NCBI GenBank assembly: GCA_024693205.1
Contig: JAILLJ010000142.1
Span: 1-39,802, forward strand
Length of the DNA: 39,802 nt
DNA from: Clostridiales bacterium
GTDB taxonomy: Bacteria; Bacillota; Clostridia; Oscillospirales; Acutalibacteraceae
Direction: 5' to 3'
Positions 1-8,675 of this stretch are shown here, one piece after another. The translations under genes and the position numbers were made by a program. The notes below the pieces were generated by a model. It was not told the DNA's origin, made no database searches, and worked only from the letters and a program-made list of their open reading frames with translations. Positions within the stretch are counted from its first letter, which is position 1. The number at the start of each line of letters is the position of its first letter.

Positions 1-26
1 GTTGCCTTAAATATTCGACATCTGTT

Positions 27-55
27 ATTATATTACAACTTTTAAAATATGTCAA
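27..55 (-). promoter_or_regulatory. consensus sigma-A promoter facing the left edge
   Basis: On the minus strand a perfect -35 (TTGACA, complement of 50-55) and a perfect -10 (TATAAT, complement of 27-32) are separated by 17 nt in AT-rich DNA. It lies after the stop of the peptidase gene and points out of the window, so it should drive a gene beyond position 1. No coding region is visible in 1-91. Confidence 0.85.
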
Positions 56-91
56 CTGTAAAGAAAATGCAATTTGATTTTTTTAAAATTT

Positions 92-1159
92 TCAGCCAAC
101 TGTTACAAAATCCTTTGAGCATTTTGTGAAATTGTAACAACCGTCTTCGCTTACCGCGACCATATCCTCTATTCTGACGCCGAATTCTCCGGGGATATAT
201 ATGCCCGGCTCGATGGTGATTACGTTTCCGACCTCGAGCACAGCCTCGCTTTTAGGGCCTACCGACGGCTCCTCGTGTATTTCGACTCCGACGCCGTGAC
301 CGAGCGAATGTCCGAAATATTCGCCGTAGCCCGCGTCCTCTATGACCTTTCTTGCGATATAGTCGATATCGCGGCAGAGCATCCCGGGCTTCACCGCCGC
401 GAGCGCTTTTTCCTGCGCCCTTCGGACGATCTCATATATCTCCTTTTCCCTGTCGCCGAATCTGACCGCCGCAACGGTCCTCGTCATGTCGCTGTGATAT
501 CCCTTTATGACCGCACCGAAGTCGAGCGTTATCAGGTCGCCCTTCTCTATCTTTTTATCCGACGGCACGCCGTGCGGCATGGAGGAATTTTTACCGCTTA
601 CGACGATCGTTTTAAAGGAGAGGTCGTCGGCGCCGTTTTTGAGCATAAAATGGTCAAGCTCCAGCTGTACCTCCCGCTCGGTCATGCCAACTTCGATATA
701 TGCCTTAATATGATCGAACGCAAATTCGGCGAGACCCTGCGCCTCGTTTATCAGCTTTATCTCCTCGCCCGTTTTAACGCTTCTGAACGACGAAATAAAG
801 CTGTCGGTCGTTTTTCCGAAGACAAATTCAACGCCTTCAAGCATGTTGAGATATTTATTTGCGTCGGCGACGGTGATCCTCCCCGCCTCAGCGCCGAGCC
901 TTTTTATATCCCACTTTTTACAGTATTCGTTCAGCCTCGTCTTGATTTCGGTCGTGTTTTCGATCTCACAGCATTTTATCTTTTTTCGGGCGGCCTCGAT
1001 ATAACGGCTGTCGGTGAAAAAGACGCTGCCGTTTCTTGAAATAAGCATTACCGCGGCGTCGCACTCAAAGCCCGTAAGATAAAAAATGTTGCACTCGGAC
1101 GTAATGAAAATACCGTCTAATGCTTCGGGCATCTTTCGGGCAAGCATTTCGAGATCCAT
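92..1159 (-). CDS. M24 family Xaa-Pro aminopeptidase/dipeptidase
   Basis: Cytoplasmic metallopeptidase expected to remove an N-terminal residue ahead of proline. The 355-residue protein has an N-terminal creatinase-like domain (about 1-125) and a C-terminal pita-bread catalytic domain. The five family metal ligands are visible: D213 (LDFG), D224 (HSDMTR), H288 (GHGVG), E317 (IEPG) and E331 (RIED). H196 in HGVP is the usual substrate-side histidine. The start at 1159 is chosen because GAGGTG sits six bases upstream; a longer frame from 1213 would begin inside the hairpin that follows rpsU. It lies 57 nt behind rpsU and is probably partly co-transcribed with it. PepP-type and PepQ-type enzymes cannot be separated from sequence alone. 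Confidence 0.93.
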   Translation of the reverse strand: MDLEMLARKMPEALDGIFITSECNIFYLTGFECDAAVMLISRNGSVFFTDSRYIEAARKKIKCCEIENTTEIKTRLNEYCKKWDIKRLGAEAGRITVADANKYLNMLEGVEFVFGKTTDSFISSFRSVKTGEEIKLINEAQGLAEFAFDHIKAYIEVGMTEREVQLELDHFMLKNGADDLSFKTIVVSGKNSSMPHGVPSDKKIEKGDLITLDFGAVIKGYHSDMTRTVAAVRFGDREKEIYEIVRRAQEKALAAVKPGMLCRDIDYIARKVIEDAGYGEYFGHSLGHGVGVEIHEEPSVGPKSEAVLEVGNVITIEPGIYIPGEFGVRIEDMVAVSEDGCYNFTKCSKDFVTVG

Positions 1160-1183
1160 TTTGATCACCTCAAAATTAACGAC

Positions 1184-1208
1184 GGGGCCTTCCGTAAAGG
1201 AAAGCCCC
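1184..1208 (-). terminator. hairpin between rpsU and the peptidase gene
   Basis: The arms GGGGCTTTCC and GGAAGGCCCC pair with one mismatch around a short loop. On the minus strand the hairpin is followed only by GTCGTTAATTTT, a weak U-tract, so it may act as a partial terminator that lowers read-through from the strong rpsU promoter. On the plus strand it is followed by ATTTTTT, but no plus-strand gene feeds it. Confidence 0.45.
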
Positions 1209-1216
1209 GACATTTT

Positions 1217-1393
1217 TTACCTATACTTGTGTTTGCGCGCCGCCTCAGATTTTTTCTTCCTTTTTACAGACGGCTTCTCATAGTGCTCTCTTTTGCGTAC
1301 TTCCTGAATGATCCCGTCGCGGGACGTCTGACGCTTAAAACGCCTGAGCGCACTGTCCAAGGACTCGTTTTCTTTTACTCTTACCTGACTCAC
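1217..1393 (-). CDS. rpsU: 30S ribosomal protein S21
   Basis: A 58-residue, very basic small-subunit protein that binds near the 3' end of 16S rRNA during initiation. The product begins [13 protein letters not shown] and ends with a lysine/arginine-rich tail ([15 protein letters not shown]), the standard S21 pattern, and its length is normal for Firmicutes. Translation starts at a GTG preceded by a strong GGGGAGGG site about seven bases away. It has its own perfect promoter at 1445-1473. In many bacteria rpsU sits directly before dnaG-rpoD; here those genes lie about 21 kb away without it, and rpsU is instead followed by a peptidase gene. Confidence 0.96.
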   Translation of the reverse strand: MSQVRVKENESLDSALRRFKRQTSRDGIIQEVRKREHYEKPSVKRKKKSEAARKHKYR

Positions 1394-1444
1394 TTATGTT
1401 CCCTCCCCTCTGTTATGCAGGGGTTTTACTAAATTAACGTCGTT

Positions 1445-1473
1445 ATTATACAATAGCATAAAAACATTGTCAA
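1445..1473 (-). promoter_or_regulatory. rpsU promoter, perfect sigma-A consensus
   Basis: TTGACA (complement of 1468-1473), a 17-nt spacer and TATAAT (complement of 1445-1450), all exact. The rpsU start codon is about 50 nt downstream. The 140-nt gap between leuS and rpsU holds this promoter and nothing else that I recognise. Confidence 0.92.
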
Positions 1474-1533
1474 GACAAAAACAAAAAAATATTTTAAAAA
1501 GGTTAAAAAAGTTGATATTCTGCGGTATTTTGG

Positions 1534-3939
1534 TTATTTAACAACGATATTTACAAGTCTGCCCTTTACATAAAGCTCTTTGACGAGCGTTTTGCCGTCG
1601 ATAAGCTCGGACACCCTGCTGTCCGCCTTTGCAAGAGCGATCGCATCATCGGATGAAATGTCGGCGTCAACGGTGAGTCTCGCCTTGACCTTTCCGTTTA
1701 TCTGAACGGCTATCTCGACCGTATCGTCCTTGCATTTCGATTCGTCGTATGTCGGCCACTTCTGATCCGTGACCGTTCCGCCGAAACCGAGCTCCTCCCA
1801 CATCTCTTCCGTGACGTGAGGCGCGAAGGGATTGAGGATGATTATAAAGTCCTTAAGCTCGTCCCTCGTGACCTTTCCGGAATCATAGAACTTATTGAGA
1901 AGCGACATCATCGCGGCTATCGCGGTATTTGCCTTAAGGCTGTCGATATCCTCCGTCACCTTCTTTATCGTACGGTTCATATCGCCCTCAAGCTCCTTGC
2001 GGTATCCGCCGTCGGCAAGTATCTCCTGAAGTCCCCATACTCTGTCGATAAATCTCTTACAGCCCTTTATGCTGGCGGAATTCCAGGGAGCCGCCTTTTC
2101 AAAATCGCCGATGAACATCTCGTAAAGACGCATCGTGTCCGCGCCGTAATCGTTTACGATATCGTCGGGATTTACGACGTTGCCGCGTGATTTCGACATC
2201 TTTTCGCCGTTTTCGCCGAGGATCATTCCGTGGCTCGTCCTCTTTGCGTATGGCTCTTTTGTCGGCACTACGCCGATATCATAGAGGAATTTATGCCAGA
2301 AGCGGCTGTAAAGCAGATGGAGAGTCGTATGCTCCATGCCGCCGTTGTACCAGTCGACCGGAGTCCAGTATTCGAGCGCCTCCTTCGACGCGAGCGCCTT
2401 GTCGTTATGGGGATCGCAGTAACGAAGGAAGTACCACGACGAGCCTGCCCATTGGGGCATCGTGTCGGTCTCTCTCACGGCGTCGCCGCCGCAGTGAGGA
2501 CATTTTACGTTTATCCAGTCGTCGAGCTTGGCGAGCGGCGATTCGCCGTTGTCGGTCGGCTCGTAGCTGTCCACCTCGGGAAGTCTCAGCGGAAGCTCGC
2601 TCTCGTCAAGAGGAACATATCCGCATTTCGGACATTTTATTATCGGGATCGGCTCGCCCCAATATCGCTGACGCGAAAATACCCAGTCGCGAAGCTTGAA
2701 GTTGACCTTGGCATGACCTTTTCCCTGTTCGGTGAGCCATTCGGTGATCTTCTTTTTTGCGTCTTCAACGGAGAGACCCGTAAGGAAATCGGAATTGACC
2801 ATTACGCCCGTTTCGCAGTCGGTGAACGCCTCTTTCTCGACGTCGCCGCCCTTTACGACCTCGATTATCGGGAGATCGAATTTCTTGGCGAACTCCCAGT
2901 CTCTCGTATCATGGGCGGGAACAGCCATTATGGCGCCCGTTCCGTAGGATGCGAGGACATAGTCGGAAATGAATATCGGGATCTCTTTGCCGTTTACGGG
3001 ATTTATCGCGCGTATTCCTTTAAGCTCGACTCCCGTTTTGTCCTTGTTTACCTCTGTTCTTTCAAAGTCGCTCTTATGCGCGGCCTCGTCCTGATATTTC
3101 TTGACCTCTTCGAGGTTGGTGAGCTTGGAAGCCCATTTGTCGACAAGCGGATGCTCGGGAGCGACTACCATATATGTAGCTCCGAAAAGCGTATCGGGAC
3201 GCGTCGTGTAGACGGTTATCTTGTCGCCGTCAGTCGATGTGAAATCGACCTCCGCGCCCGTCGAGCGGCCTATCCAGTTGATCTGCTGTGTCTTTACTCT
3301 GTCGATAAAGTCAAGGTCGTCAAGATCCTCGATGAGTCTCTCGGCGTATTCCGTTATTTTAAGCATCCACTGGCTTTTGACCTTTCTGACAACTTCGCTG
3401 CCGCAGCGTTCGCAGACGCCGTTTACGACCTCTTCGTTTGCGAGGACGCACTTACAGGACGTACACCAGTTTACGGCCATCTCTTTTTTATACGCGAGAC
3501 CCTTCTTGAAAAGCTGAAGGAATATCCACTGCGTCCACTTGTAGTAGCCCGGATCAGTCGTATTTACCTCGCGGCTCCAGTCAAATGAAAAGCCGAGAGA
3601 ACGAAGCTGCTGTTTGAAGCGCTCGACATTTTTGACGGTGACCTTTTCGGGGTGCATGTGGTTCTTTATCGCGTAATTCTCCGTAGGAAGTCCGAATGCG
3701 TCCCAGCCCATCGGATAAAGCACGTTATAACCCTCAAGTCTCTTTTTACGCGCGACGATGTCAAGCGCCGTATATGAGCGGGGATGTCCTACATGAAGTC
3801 CCTGTCCCGACGGATAAGGGAACTCTACAAGGCAGTAATATTTCGGGAGAGTGAAATCCTGCTTGGCGTGGAAAACGCCGGTCTCTTCCCATTTGTCCTG
3901 CCACTTTTTTTCCGCTTTTTTAAAATCATAGTTTTTCAT
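1534..3939 (-). CDS. leuS: leucyl-tRNA synthetase
   Basis: Class I aminoacyl-tRNA synthetase that charges tRNA-Leu in the cytoplasm; the window also carries a tRNA-Leu gene. The 801-residue length is typical of bacterial LeuRS. The HIGH box reads HVGH at residues 49-52 and the KMSKS loop is at 580-584. A zinc knuckle contributes CTSC (159-162) and CERC (176-179), and a second CxxC pair is at 436-439. The CP1 editing domain holds the threonine-rich TTRPDT (245-250) and the AHD motif around 342-344, so proofreading should be intact. It is the last gene of the run ABC ATPase, permease, nadD-yqeK, rsfS, leuS. No T-box leader fits in the 57-nt gap upstream, which instead holds a hairpin at 3947-3973. 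Confidence 0.98.
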   Translation of the reverse strand: MKNYDFKKAEKKWQDKWEETGVFHAKQDFTLPKYYCLVEFPYPSGQGLHVGHPRSYTALDIVARKKRLEGYNVLYPMGWDAFGLPTENYAIKNHMHPEKVTVKNVERFKQQLRSLGFSFDWSREVNTTDPGYYKWTQWIFLQLFKKGLAYKKEMAVNWCTSCKCVLANEEVVNGVCERCGSEVVRKVKSQWMLKITEYAERLIEDLDDLDFIDRVKTQQINWIGRSTGAEVDFTSTDGDKITVYTTRPDTLFGATYMVVAPEHPLVDKWASKLTNLEEVKKYQDEAAHKSDFERTEVNKDKTGVELKGIRAINPVNGKEIPIFISDYVLASYGTGAIMAVPAHDTRDWEFAKKFDLPIIEVVKGGDVEKEAFTDCETGVMVNSDFLTGLSVEDAKKKITEWLTEQGKGHAKVNFKLRDWVFSRQRYWGEPIPIIKCPKCGYVPLDESELPLRLPEVDSYEPTDNGESPLAKLDDWINVKCPHCGGDAVRETDTMPQWAGSSWYFLRYCDPHNDKALASKEALEYWTPVDWYNGGMEHTTLHLLYSRFWHKFLYDIGVVPTKEPYAKRTSHGMILGENGEKMSKSRGNVVNPDDIVNDYGADTMRLYEMFIGDFEKAAPWNSASIKGCKRFIDRVWGLQEILADGGYRKELEGDMNRTIKKVTEDIDSLKANTAIAAMMSLLNKFYDSGKVTRDELKDFIIILNPFAPHVTEEMWEELGFGGTVTDQKWPTYDESKCKDDTVEIAVQINGKVKARLTVDADISSDDAIALAKADSRVSELIDGKTLVKELYVKGRLVNIVVK

Positions 3940-3946
3940 ACGAACC

Positions 3947-3973
3947 TTTAAAATACCCCTCCGGTATTTTAAA
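3947..3973 (-). promoter_or_regulatory. 11-bp hairpin presenting the leuS Shine-Dalgarno in its loop
   Basis: TTTAAAATACC (3947-3957) and GGTATTTTAAA (3963-3973) are perfect inverted copies around a 5-nt loop. On the mRNA the loop is GGAGG, matching the anti-Shine-Dalgarno, with the leuS ATG eight bases past the hairpin. A second, weaker AAAGG lies at the foot of the stem, nearer the ATG. The structure may tune leuS translation or act as a processing site after rsfS. It lacks a terminator U-run. Confidence 0.55.
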
Positions 3974-3996
3974 CCGCACCACCTTTTATCTGTAAT

Positions 3997-4350
3997 TTAT
4001 TCTTTTACTATATCGCTGATGTCAACGACGTTGGCGTCCGCCCAGAGGCGTTCGAGGTTATAATATTCCCTGCTCTGTTTGTCAAAGACATGAACGAGGA
4101 CCGAGCCGTAATCAAGAAGGATCCAGCCTGTCGCTCTTCCCTCGATATGGCCGTCGGTAATGCCCTGAAGCTTAAGCTCATGCTCGACGTCGTCGGCGAG
4201 GGACTTTGTATGGGTCGAAGAAGTACCCGTCGCTATTACAAAGAAGTCAGCGACGATCGTCTGTTCGGTGACTTCGATCACCTTGATATCGGTCGCCTTT
4301 TTCTTATCGAGTATTTTAACTGTTTCAAGAGCTAATTCTTTCGGTGTCAT
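3997..4350 (-). CDS. rsfS: ribosome silencing factor RsfS (Iojap family)
   Basis: Binds ribosomal protein L14 on the 50S subunit and blocks subunit joining when nutrients are scarce. The 117-residue protein is one alpha/beta domain with the family core ADFFVIATGTSSTHTKSLAD followed by EGRATGWILLDYGSVLVHVF and a C-terminal YYNLERLWADA. Full length. Its start codon lies one base after the stop of the nadD-yqeK gene, so translation is probably coupled. The nadD, yqeK, rsfS order is the classical Firmicute neighbourhood, which supports all three calls. Confidence 0.96.
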   Translation of the reverse strand: MTPKELALETVKILDKKKATDIKVIEVTEQTIVADFFVIATGTSSTHTKSLADDVEHELKLQGITDGHIEGRATGWILLDYGSVLVHVFDKQSREYYNLERLWADANVVDISDIVKE

Positions 4351-4351
4351 A

Positions 4352-5503
4352 TTACTGTTTTCCTTTCTTTTTTGTTTTGTTTATTATTATTTCGTTGTAG
4401 CATCCGACGCTGTCGGGATGGATTATCCTGTTTTTTATCGCGAGGTCGGAGATGGTAAACTCAAGCCCGAAAAGCATTGCGTCGTCAAGGCTCACGCCGG
4501 CGAGCGCTCTCATCTTATCGATCCCGTTATACTGCCTGTCGTCGGAGATATAATCGGCAACGTAGATGATCTTTTCGAGAAGGCTCATCGACGTTCTTCC
4601 CGTCGTATGATACCTAACGGCGTTAAGCATATCGACGTCGTTTATGCCGAGCCTCAGCTTCATATAGGCCGCTCCGGCTATCGCGTGTAAAAGCTTCGGA
4701 TTATACAGTTCATATTGACTTAATATTATATCAGATTCTTCTATGATTTGCAACTGTATGTTTTTTTCGCTGTCCTTCATTATGTCGTGAAGAAGTCCCG
4801 CGGTGTACGCTTTGGCGGGATCTTCGCCGTATTTTTCGGCGAGGAGCTTTGCGCTTTTTGCGACGTTCACCGAATGATCGAACCTGTACGGCGTCAGGAG
4901 CTTCCCGATAAGCTTCATATATTCGCTGTCTCTGTCCATATAAAGACCTCTCCCGATTATATATTTTTCGACCTCCGCACCGACGTCGGCGGATATGCTT
5001 TCTCCGTTTTTCACTTTATTTCTTATCTCCGTCGAGCTAATTTCATAAGGCTCAAACTCCTCAATCAATGCTCCGAATAGATATCCGAGCTTCTCCTCTC
5101 CCCTTCTTGACGCGGCGCAGAGAGTGCACATTTTTAAAATATCCTCGTGCCTGTACCACTTGTCGAAGGAGCTTAACATATCGGAGCCCATGATAAGATA
5201 AAGCTTTTCGTCGGGATACCTGTCTTTAAGCATCGTCAGAGTGTCTACCGTATAGCTTTTTCCGCCTCGCTCGTACTCCTCGCGGCTGACGGTAAAGCGG
5301 TCGTCGCTCCCGAAAAGGATACGACACATGTTGTATCTGTCCTCAAACGACGCAAGGTCGTCTACTTCCTTATGGGGCGGGATATATGTCGGCATTACGA
5401 TCACTTCAGACAGAGAAAGCCTGTCCGCGAAAGCGCGGACAAGCTTTAAGTGTCCCATATGAGGCGGATTGAATGTTCCGCCGAAGATCCCGATACCTGC
5501 CAT
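4352..5503 (-). CDS. nadD: NadD-YqeK fusion: nicotinate-mononucleotide adenylyltransferase plus HD-domain Ap4A hydrolase
   Basis: Two proteins encoded separately in Bacillus are joined in one 383-residue chain. Residues 1-190 are NadD, which adenylates nicotinate mononucleotide in NAD synthesis: the nucleotidyltransferase motif GGTFNPPHMGH is at 8-18 and ISSTEIR at 155-161. Residues 195-375 are YqeK, an HD-superfamily phosphohydrolase reported to cleave diadenosine tetraphosphate symmetrically: H210, H239-D240, H273, H299 and D317 are the expected metal ligands. Both active sites look complete. The frame is continuous through the junction, so this is a fusion and not two adjacent genes. The start overlaps the permease stop by one base, giving translational coupling. 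Confidence 0.95.
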   Translation of the reverse strand: MAGIGIFGGTFNPPHMGHLKLVRAFADRLSLSEVIVMPTYIPPHKEVDDLASFEDRYNMCRILFGSDDRFTVSREEYERGGKSYTVDTLTMLKDRYPDEKLYLIMGSDMLSSFDKWYRHEDILKMCTLCAASRRGEEKLGYLFGALIEEFEPYEISSTEIRNKVKNGESISADVGAEVEKYIIGRGLYMDRDSEYMKLIGKLLTPYRFDHSVNVAKSAKLLAEKYGEDPAKAYTAGLLHDIMKDSEKNIQLQIIEESDIILSQYELYNPKLLHAIAGAAYMKLRLGINDVDMLNAVRYHTTGRTSMSLLEKIIYVADYISDDRQYNGIDKMRALAGVSLDDAMLFGLEFTISDLAIKNRIIHPDSVGCYNEIIINKTKKKGKQ

Positions 5504-6339
5504 TATTTGATATTTACATGCTTCGTCATGATATTGCCTGTTATCGCGTAAAGCGCTCCGCAGACGACGATCTCAAAGAGCGGTCCCACTATCGGGATCG
5601 AAACGAACAGCTTTGTGTCCTGAGGAAGTCCTATGAGCGTATCGTTTATCGAAAGAGCGATGCCCTTTGACGCGACTGCAACATAAAACGGGATATATGT
5701 GGATAAAACGGTCACGACCTGAAGAACGATATAGATGCCGAAATAAACAAGGATCGCGGCAAGTATCGTATTCATCTTCTGCATGAATTTTGTATTTGCG
5801 ATCGTCAGCGAGAACGAGACCTTGAAGATAAGGAAAAGCGCCTTGATGAAGACATAGACAAGTATGACTATGATGCTCTTAATCGCTGTTTCGGAGTCCG
5901 GCATTCCCTGCATCGACTGGAGAGCGTTGTAAACCGTCTCAATAATACCTTTAACGCTTTCGCTCGTCTGTGCCACCCAGTAGAAGATAATAAAGCATGT
6001 GACCGCTATCGCGAATACAAAGCTTATTACTACCCAGCAAAGAGATACGATCGTCTTTGAGCCGAGAAGGCTTCTTGCGGAAACGGGAAGCGTAAAGCTG
6101 AGATAACCCTGATTGCCGTAAAGGGATTTATTGAACATGCCTATTATCGCTATCAGCGTTACGATAAGCGCGGCGATACATATTCCGGCAAGCGCAACTG
6201 AGCTTATTACCATAAGAGGTTTATTTTTGATAACGAAAAAGATGAGCATAACGCAGAACGTTATAAGCGCCGAAAGATAGATGGGGCCCATCGAGTGCGC
6301 GGTCGCCTTGAATTCGTTTTTAATCAACTTGCCAAGCAT
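5503..6339 (-). CDS. ABC-2 type transporter permease
   Basis: A 278-residue integral membrane protein with about six predicted helices. It has an N-terminal cytoplasmic LIKNEFKAT segment, as in ABC-2 permeases, and a large hydrophobic domain. It starts after an excellent AAGGAGGT site and overlaps the upstream ATPase gene by 20 nt, so the two form an exporter-type ABC pair. Substrate is unknown; similar pairs in Firmicutes export peptides, lipids or antibiotics, or act in envelope stress. No GntR-type regulator, common beside YtrB-like systems, is present. Confidence 0.88.
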   Translation of the reverse strand: MLGKLIKNEFKATAHSMGPIYLSALITFCVMLIFFVIKNKPLMVISSVALAGICIAALIVTLIAIIGMFNKSLYGNQGYLSFTLPVSARSLLGSKTIVSLCWVVISFVFAIAVTCFIIFYWVAQTSESVKGIIETVYNALQSMQGMPDSETAIKSIIVILVYVFIKALFLIFKVSFSLTIANTKFMQKMNTILAAILVYFGIYIVLQVVTVLSTYIPFYVAVASKGIALSINDTLIGLPQDTKLFVSIPIVGPLFEIVVCGALYAITGNIMTKHVNIK

Positions 6340-7030
6340 ATTGAAATACCTCCTTGAAAGCGTCTTCTACCGTCATGCCGTTATTGCGGATCGACTCAAC
6401 GTCGGACTGGAGAAGGACGTGGCCTCTTCCTATCATAAGAACAGAGTTGAATATCCTTTCAACGTCGTTTATCAGGTGGGTCGAAAGCATGACCGTCGAG
6501 CCTGCGGGATGATTTGTCATTATCGTGTCGAGGATAAACGCTCTTGCCGCCGGATCGACGCCGCCCAGAGGCTCGTCGAGGATATAAAGTCTCGCGTTGC
6601 GGCACATGACCAAAAGGAGCTGGAGCTTTTCCTGCATACCCTTCGACATGGATTTTATCGTCTGCTTTCTCGGAAGCTGGAACGAATCGAGCATTGCATA
6701 GGCTTTTTCTTTATTGAAATCGACATAAAAATCCGCGAAATATTCTATGGCGTCGACAGGGCGCATCCAATCGGGAAGATATGTCTTTTCGGGAAGATAC
6801 GCTACCATGCTCTTTGTGTAGGGGCTGGGACGATTGCCGTCGATAAGTGCATCGCCGGAATAGTCGTTGATAAGACCGACAAGTATTTTGATAAGCGAAG
6901 TCTTGCCGCTTCCGTTAGGCCCCAAAAGACCTATTATCTGGCCTTCCTCAAGTCCGAACGAGATATTGTCGAGTACGAGATGAGAGCCGTAAGATTTACT
7001 CAGATTTCTGACTGTAATGATCTCTGACAT
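6320..7030 (-). CDS. ABC transporter ATP-binding protein
   Basis: A 236-residue ATPase subunit energising the permease encoded next to it. Walker A GPNGSGKT is at 37-44, the signature reads MSKGMQ (128-133, a divergent LSGGQ) and Walker B LYILDEP is at 148-154, followed by the D-loop GGVDP and the switch histidine in STHL. The CcmA/YtrB/EcsA type of exporter ATPase is the best fit. It is the first gene of the run ending in leuS, with an AGGAGG site and an extended -10 promoter about 45 nt upstream. Confidence 0.93.
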   Translation of the reverse strand: MSEIITVRNLSKSYGSHLVLDNISFGLEEGQIIGLLGPNGSGKTSLIKILVGLINDYSGDALIDGNRPSPYTKSMVAYLPEKTYLPDWMRPVDAIEYFADFYVDFNKEKAYAMLDSFQLPRKQTIKSMSKGMQEKLQLLLVMCRNARLYILDEPLGGVDPAARAFILDTIMTNHPAGSTVMLSTHLINDVERIFNSVLMIGRGHVLLQSDVESIRNNGMTVEDAFKEVFQYAWQVD

Positions 7031-7074
7031 TTTTTCCTCCTGTATATAAAGTTTTCTAAATCTGCAACGCGTAC

Positions 7075-7083
7075 ATTATAGCA
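7075..7083 (-). promoter_or_regulatory. extended -10 promoter for the ABC/nadD/rsfS/leuS operon
   Basis: The minus strand reads TGCTATAAT, an exact TATAAT with the extended TGn element (complement of 7075-7083). No convincing -35 lies 16-18 nt upstream. The ATPase start codon is about 45 nt downstream. The adjoining gap to the MFS stop at 7172 shows only a weak hairpin near 7150-7170. Confidence 0.65.
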
Positions 7084-7171
7084 CCCGTTTTCTTAAAAGA
7101 AAAGCATTATATTTAAAATTTACCTATGAATAATAATCTGTTCACTTATGCGTAATAAAAGACGCCGTAAA

Positions 7172-8647
7172 TCAGTCGTCTCCCGCTTCCTTGGCGGCCT
7201 TGATTACTTCGTCGGGAAGCGCCTCGCCGTGCTTTACGAAGATGATGCAGAGGATCGAAAGCAAGAACGCTATCGGGCTGTAATAGAAAAGCGACATGTA
7301 TGTTCCGGAAAGCATACGGACGATACCGTAAATTATCGGGGACGCTATCTGCGCCGAGAAGGTCGCCGTGTAATAATAACCGGTGAACGTTCCGACCTTG
7401 TCAAGGCCGCCTATCTCAAGAACGAGCGGAAGCGTGTTGACGGTTATCATCATGTTTGCCGCGCCGCCTAAAATAAGAGCTGCCCAGATAAGGACGAAGC
7501 TTCTCGTGAACACATAGAGCAGGAACACTATCATGAAAACCACAAGACCCATAAGGATAGTCTTTTTTCTTCCTATCTTTTTGCCGACAGCGCCCGCGGG
7601 AATTGCCGCCGCGGCGGAACATACGGCAAATATCGCCATCATGACAGTAGCCTGCGCCGTCGTCTTTCCGAGTATCTCAGCCGCAAACAGCGCGAAGAAG
7701 GTCGTTATCGCATTCGTACCGCAGAAGAGGAAGAAAAGCCCCATGAGCATGAACACAAGGCTCCTTCTCTCGGCGCCTGAAAGCTTTTCGGCCTTTCTCT
7801 TTTCGTTTTCGAGTCTCTTGGCTTCCTTAAGAGCCTCTTTTTTTGCTTTTTCATCGGCGGCTTTATTCTGTTCGCCGATTATTTTAAGCCTGCTGTCCGG
7901 TTCTTTGACTGTAAAGAGGAGGACAAGCATTCCGATAATCATAACTACCGAGCCGATAAGGAATACATAAGGGAAGGTATTTATTTCGCGGAAATCGGCT
8001 TCTGAAACGCCGGTGATCTTTTTATAGATTATTGTGACGATCGTACCTGCGACCATTCCGATAAGACCGCCTGCGCCGCCCATGAGGTTAATAACGGCGT
8101 TGCCCTCGCTCCTGAGGTCATGCGGCGTAAGGTCCGGCATAAGCGCTACGACGGGCGCTCTCCAGAGAGACATAGTGAAGACAAACAGGATGATGAGAGT
8201 CATCGTTCCCGCGAGAGAGCCGGTAAGCGCTACAAAAGGTATCAGCGCGAAAAGAAGCGCAGATACGGGAGCGCCGAAAACTATAAACGGACGTCTTTTT
8301 CCGAGCTTTGAGTGGCATTTGTCGGAGAGCTTACCGAACGTCGGCTGGAAGATGACTCCGAAAATGTTGTCAAATGTCATTATGATACCGATAAAGAGCG
8401 GGACCAACGTGAATACCGCTCCGCCCTCCTGCGCGCTTGAAAACTCAAGCAGCTTCGGAAATCTCGCGATAAGGTCGGCATTCCATCTTGAGATCACCGC
8501 CGAGTCCGAAAGAAGGTGGTTAAGGATTTTAGTTATGTAGGGGTCGTAGATAGCCCATGCTATCGAGGCTGCCATAAAGCCGAAGCCCGTAAGGATAGTC
8601 CTTTTGTAGTTCAGCTTGCCTTCAGGCGCACAGAAAAATTCGCTCAT
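7172..8647 (-). CDS. MFS transporter, SLC45/sugar-cation symporter type
   Basis: A 491-residue membrane protein with about 12 helices. The loop after helix 2 reads GKLSDKCHSKLGKRRPFIVFGAP, resembling the SLC45 and glycoside-pentoside-hexuronide type sugar symporters. A long charged central loop (about 255-295, rich in Lys and Glu) separates the two six-helix halves. The start follows AAAAAAGGAG at good spacing. It lies 28 nt behind smsB and is probably the last gene of that operon, although a sugar transporter has no obvious link to Fe-S assembly. Substrate is unknown; a plant or host disaccharide is plausible. Confidence 0.85.
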   Translation of the reverse strand: MSEFFCAPEGKLNYKRTILTGFGFMAASIAWAIYDPYITKILNHLLSDSAVISRWNADLIARFPKLLEFSSAQEGGAVFTLVPLFIGIIMTFDNIFGVIFQPTFGKLSDKCHSKLGKRRPFIVFGAPVSALLFALIPFVALTGSLAGTMTLIILFVFTMSLWRAPVVALMPDLTPHDLRSEGNAVINLMGGAGGLIGMVAGTIVTIIYKKITGVSEADFREINTFPYVFLIGSVVMIIGMLVLLFTVKEPDSRLKIIGEQNKAADEKAKKEALKEAKRLENEKRKAEKLSGAERRSLVFMLMGLFFLFCGTNAITTFFALFAAEILGKTTAQATVMMAIFAVCSAAAAIPAGAVGKKIGRKKTILMGLVVFMIVFLLYVFTRSFVLIWAALILGGAANMMITVNTLPLVLEIGGLDKVGTFTGYYYTATFSAQIASPIIYGIVRMLSGTYMSLFYYSPIAFLLSILCIIFVKHGEALPDEVIKAAKEAGDD

Positions 8648-8675
8648 AATAAAACTCCTTTTTTATTTAACGGAC

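Noticed and set aside
2230..3588. 452-codon open frame antisense to leuS
   Set aside because: It lies wholly inside a strongly supported leuS, shows no family motifs, and similar long antisense frames occur opposite valS (21677-22504) and rpoD (22544-23797). They are by-products of codon composition.
3940..3996. T-box riboswitch before leuS or valS
   Set aside because: The gaps are 57 and 18 nt, too short for a T-box, and no specifier loop or T-box core sequence is present.
7145..7171. Terminator after the MFS transporter gene
   Set aside because: GACGAC and GGCGTC pair poorly and the following TTTTATT is short; the support is too weak to list.
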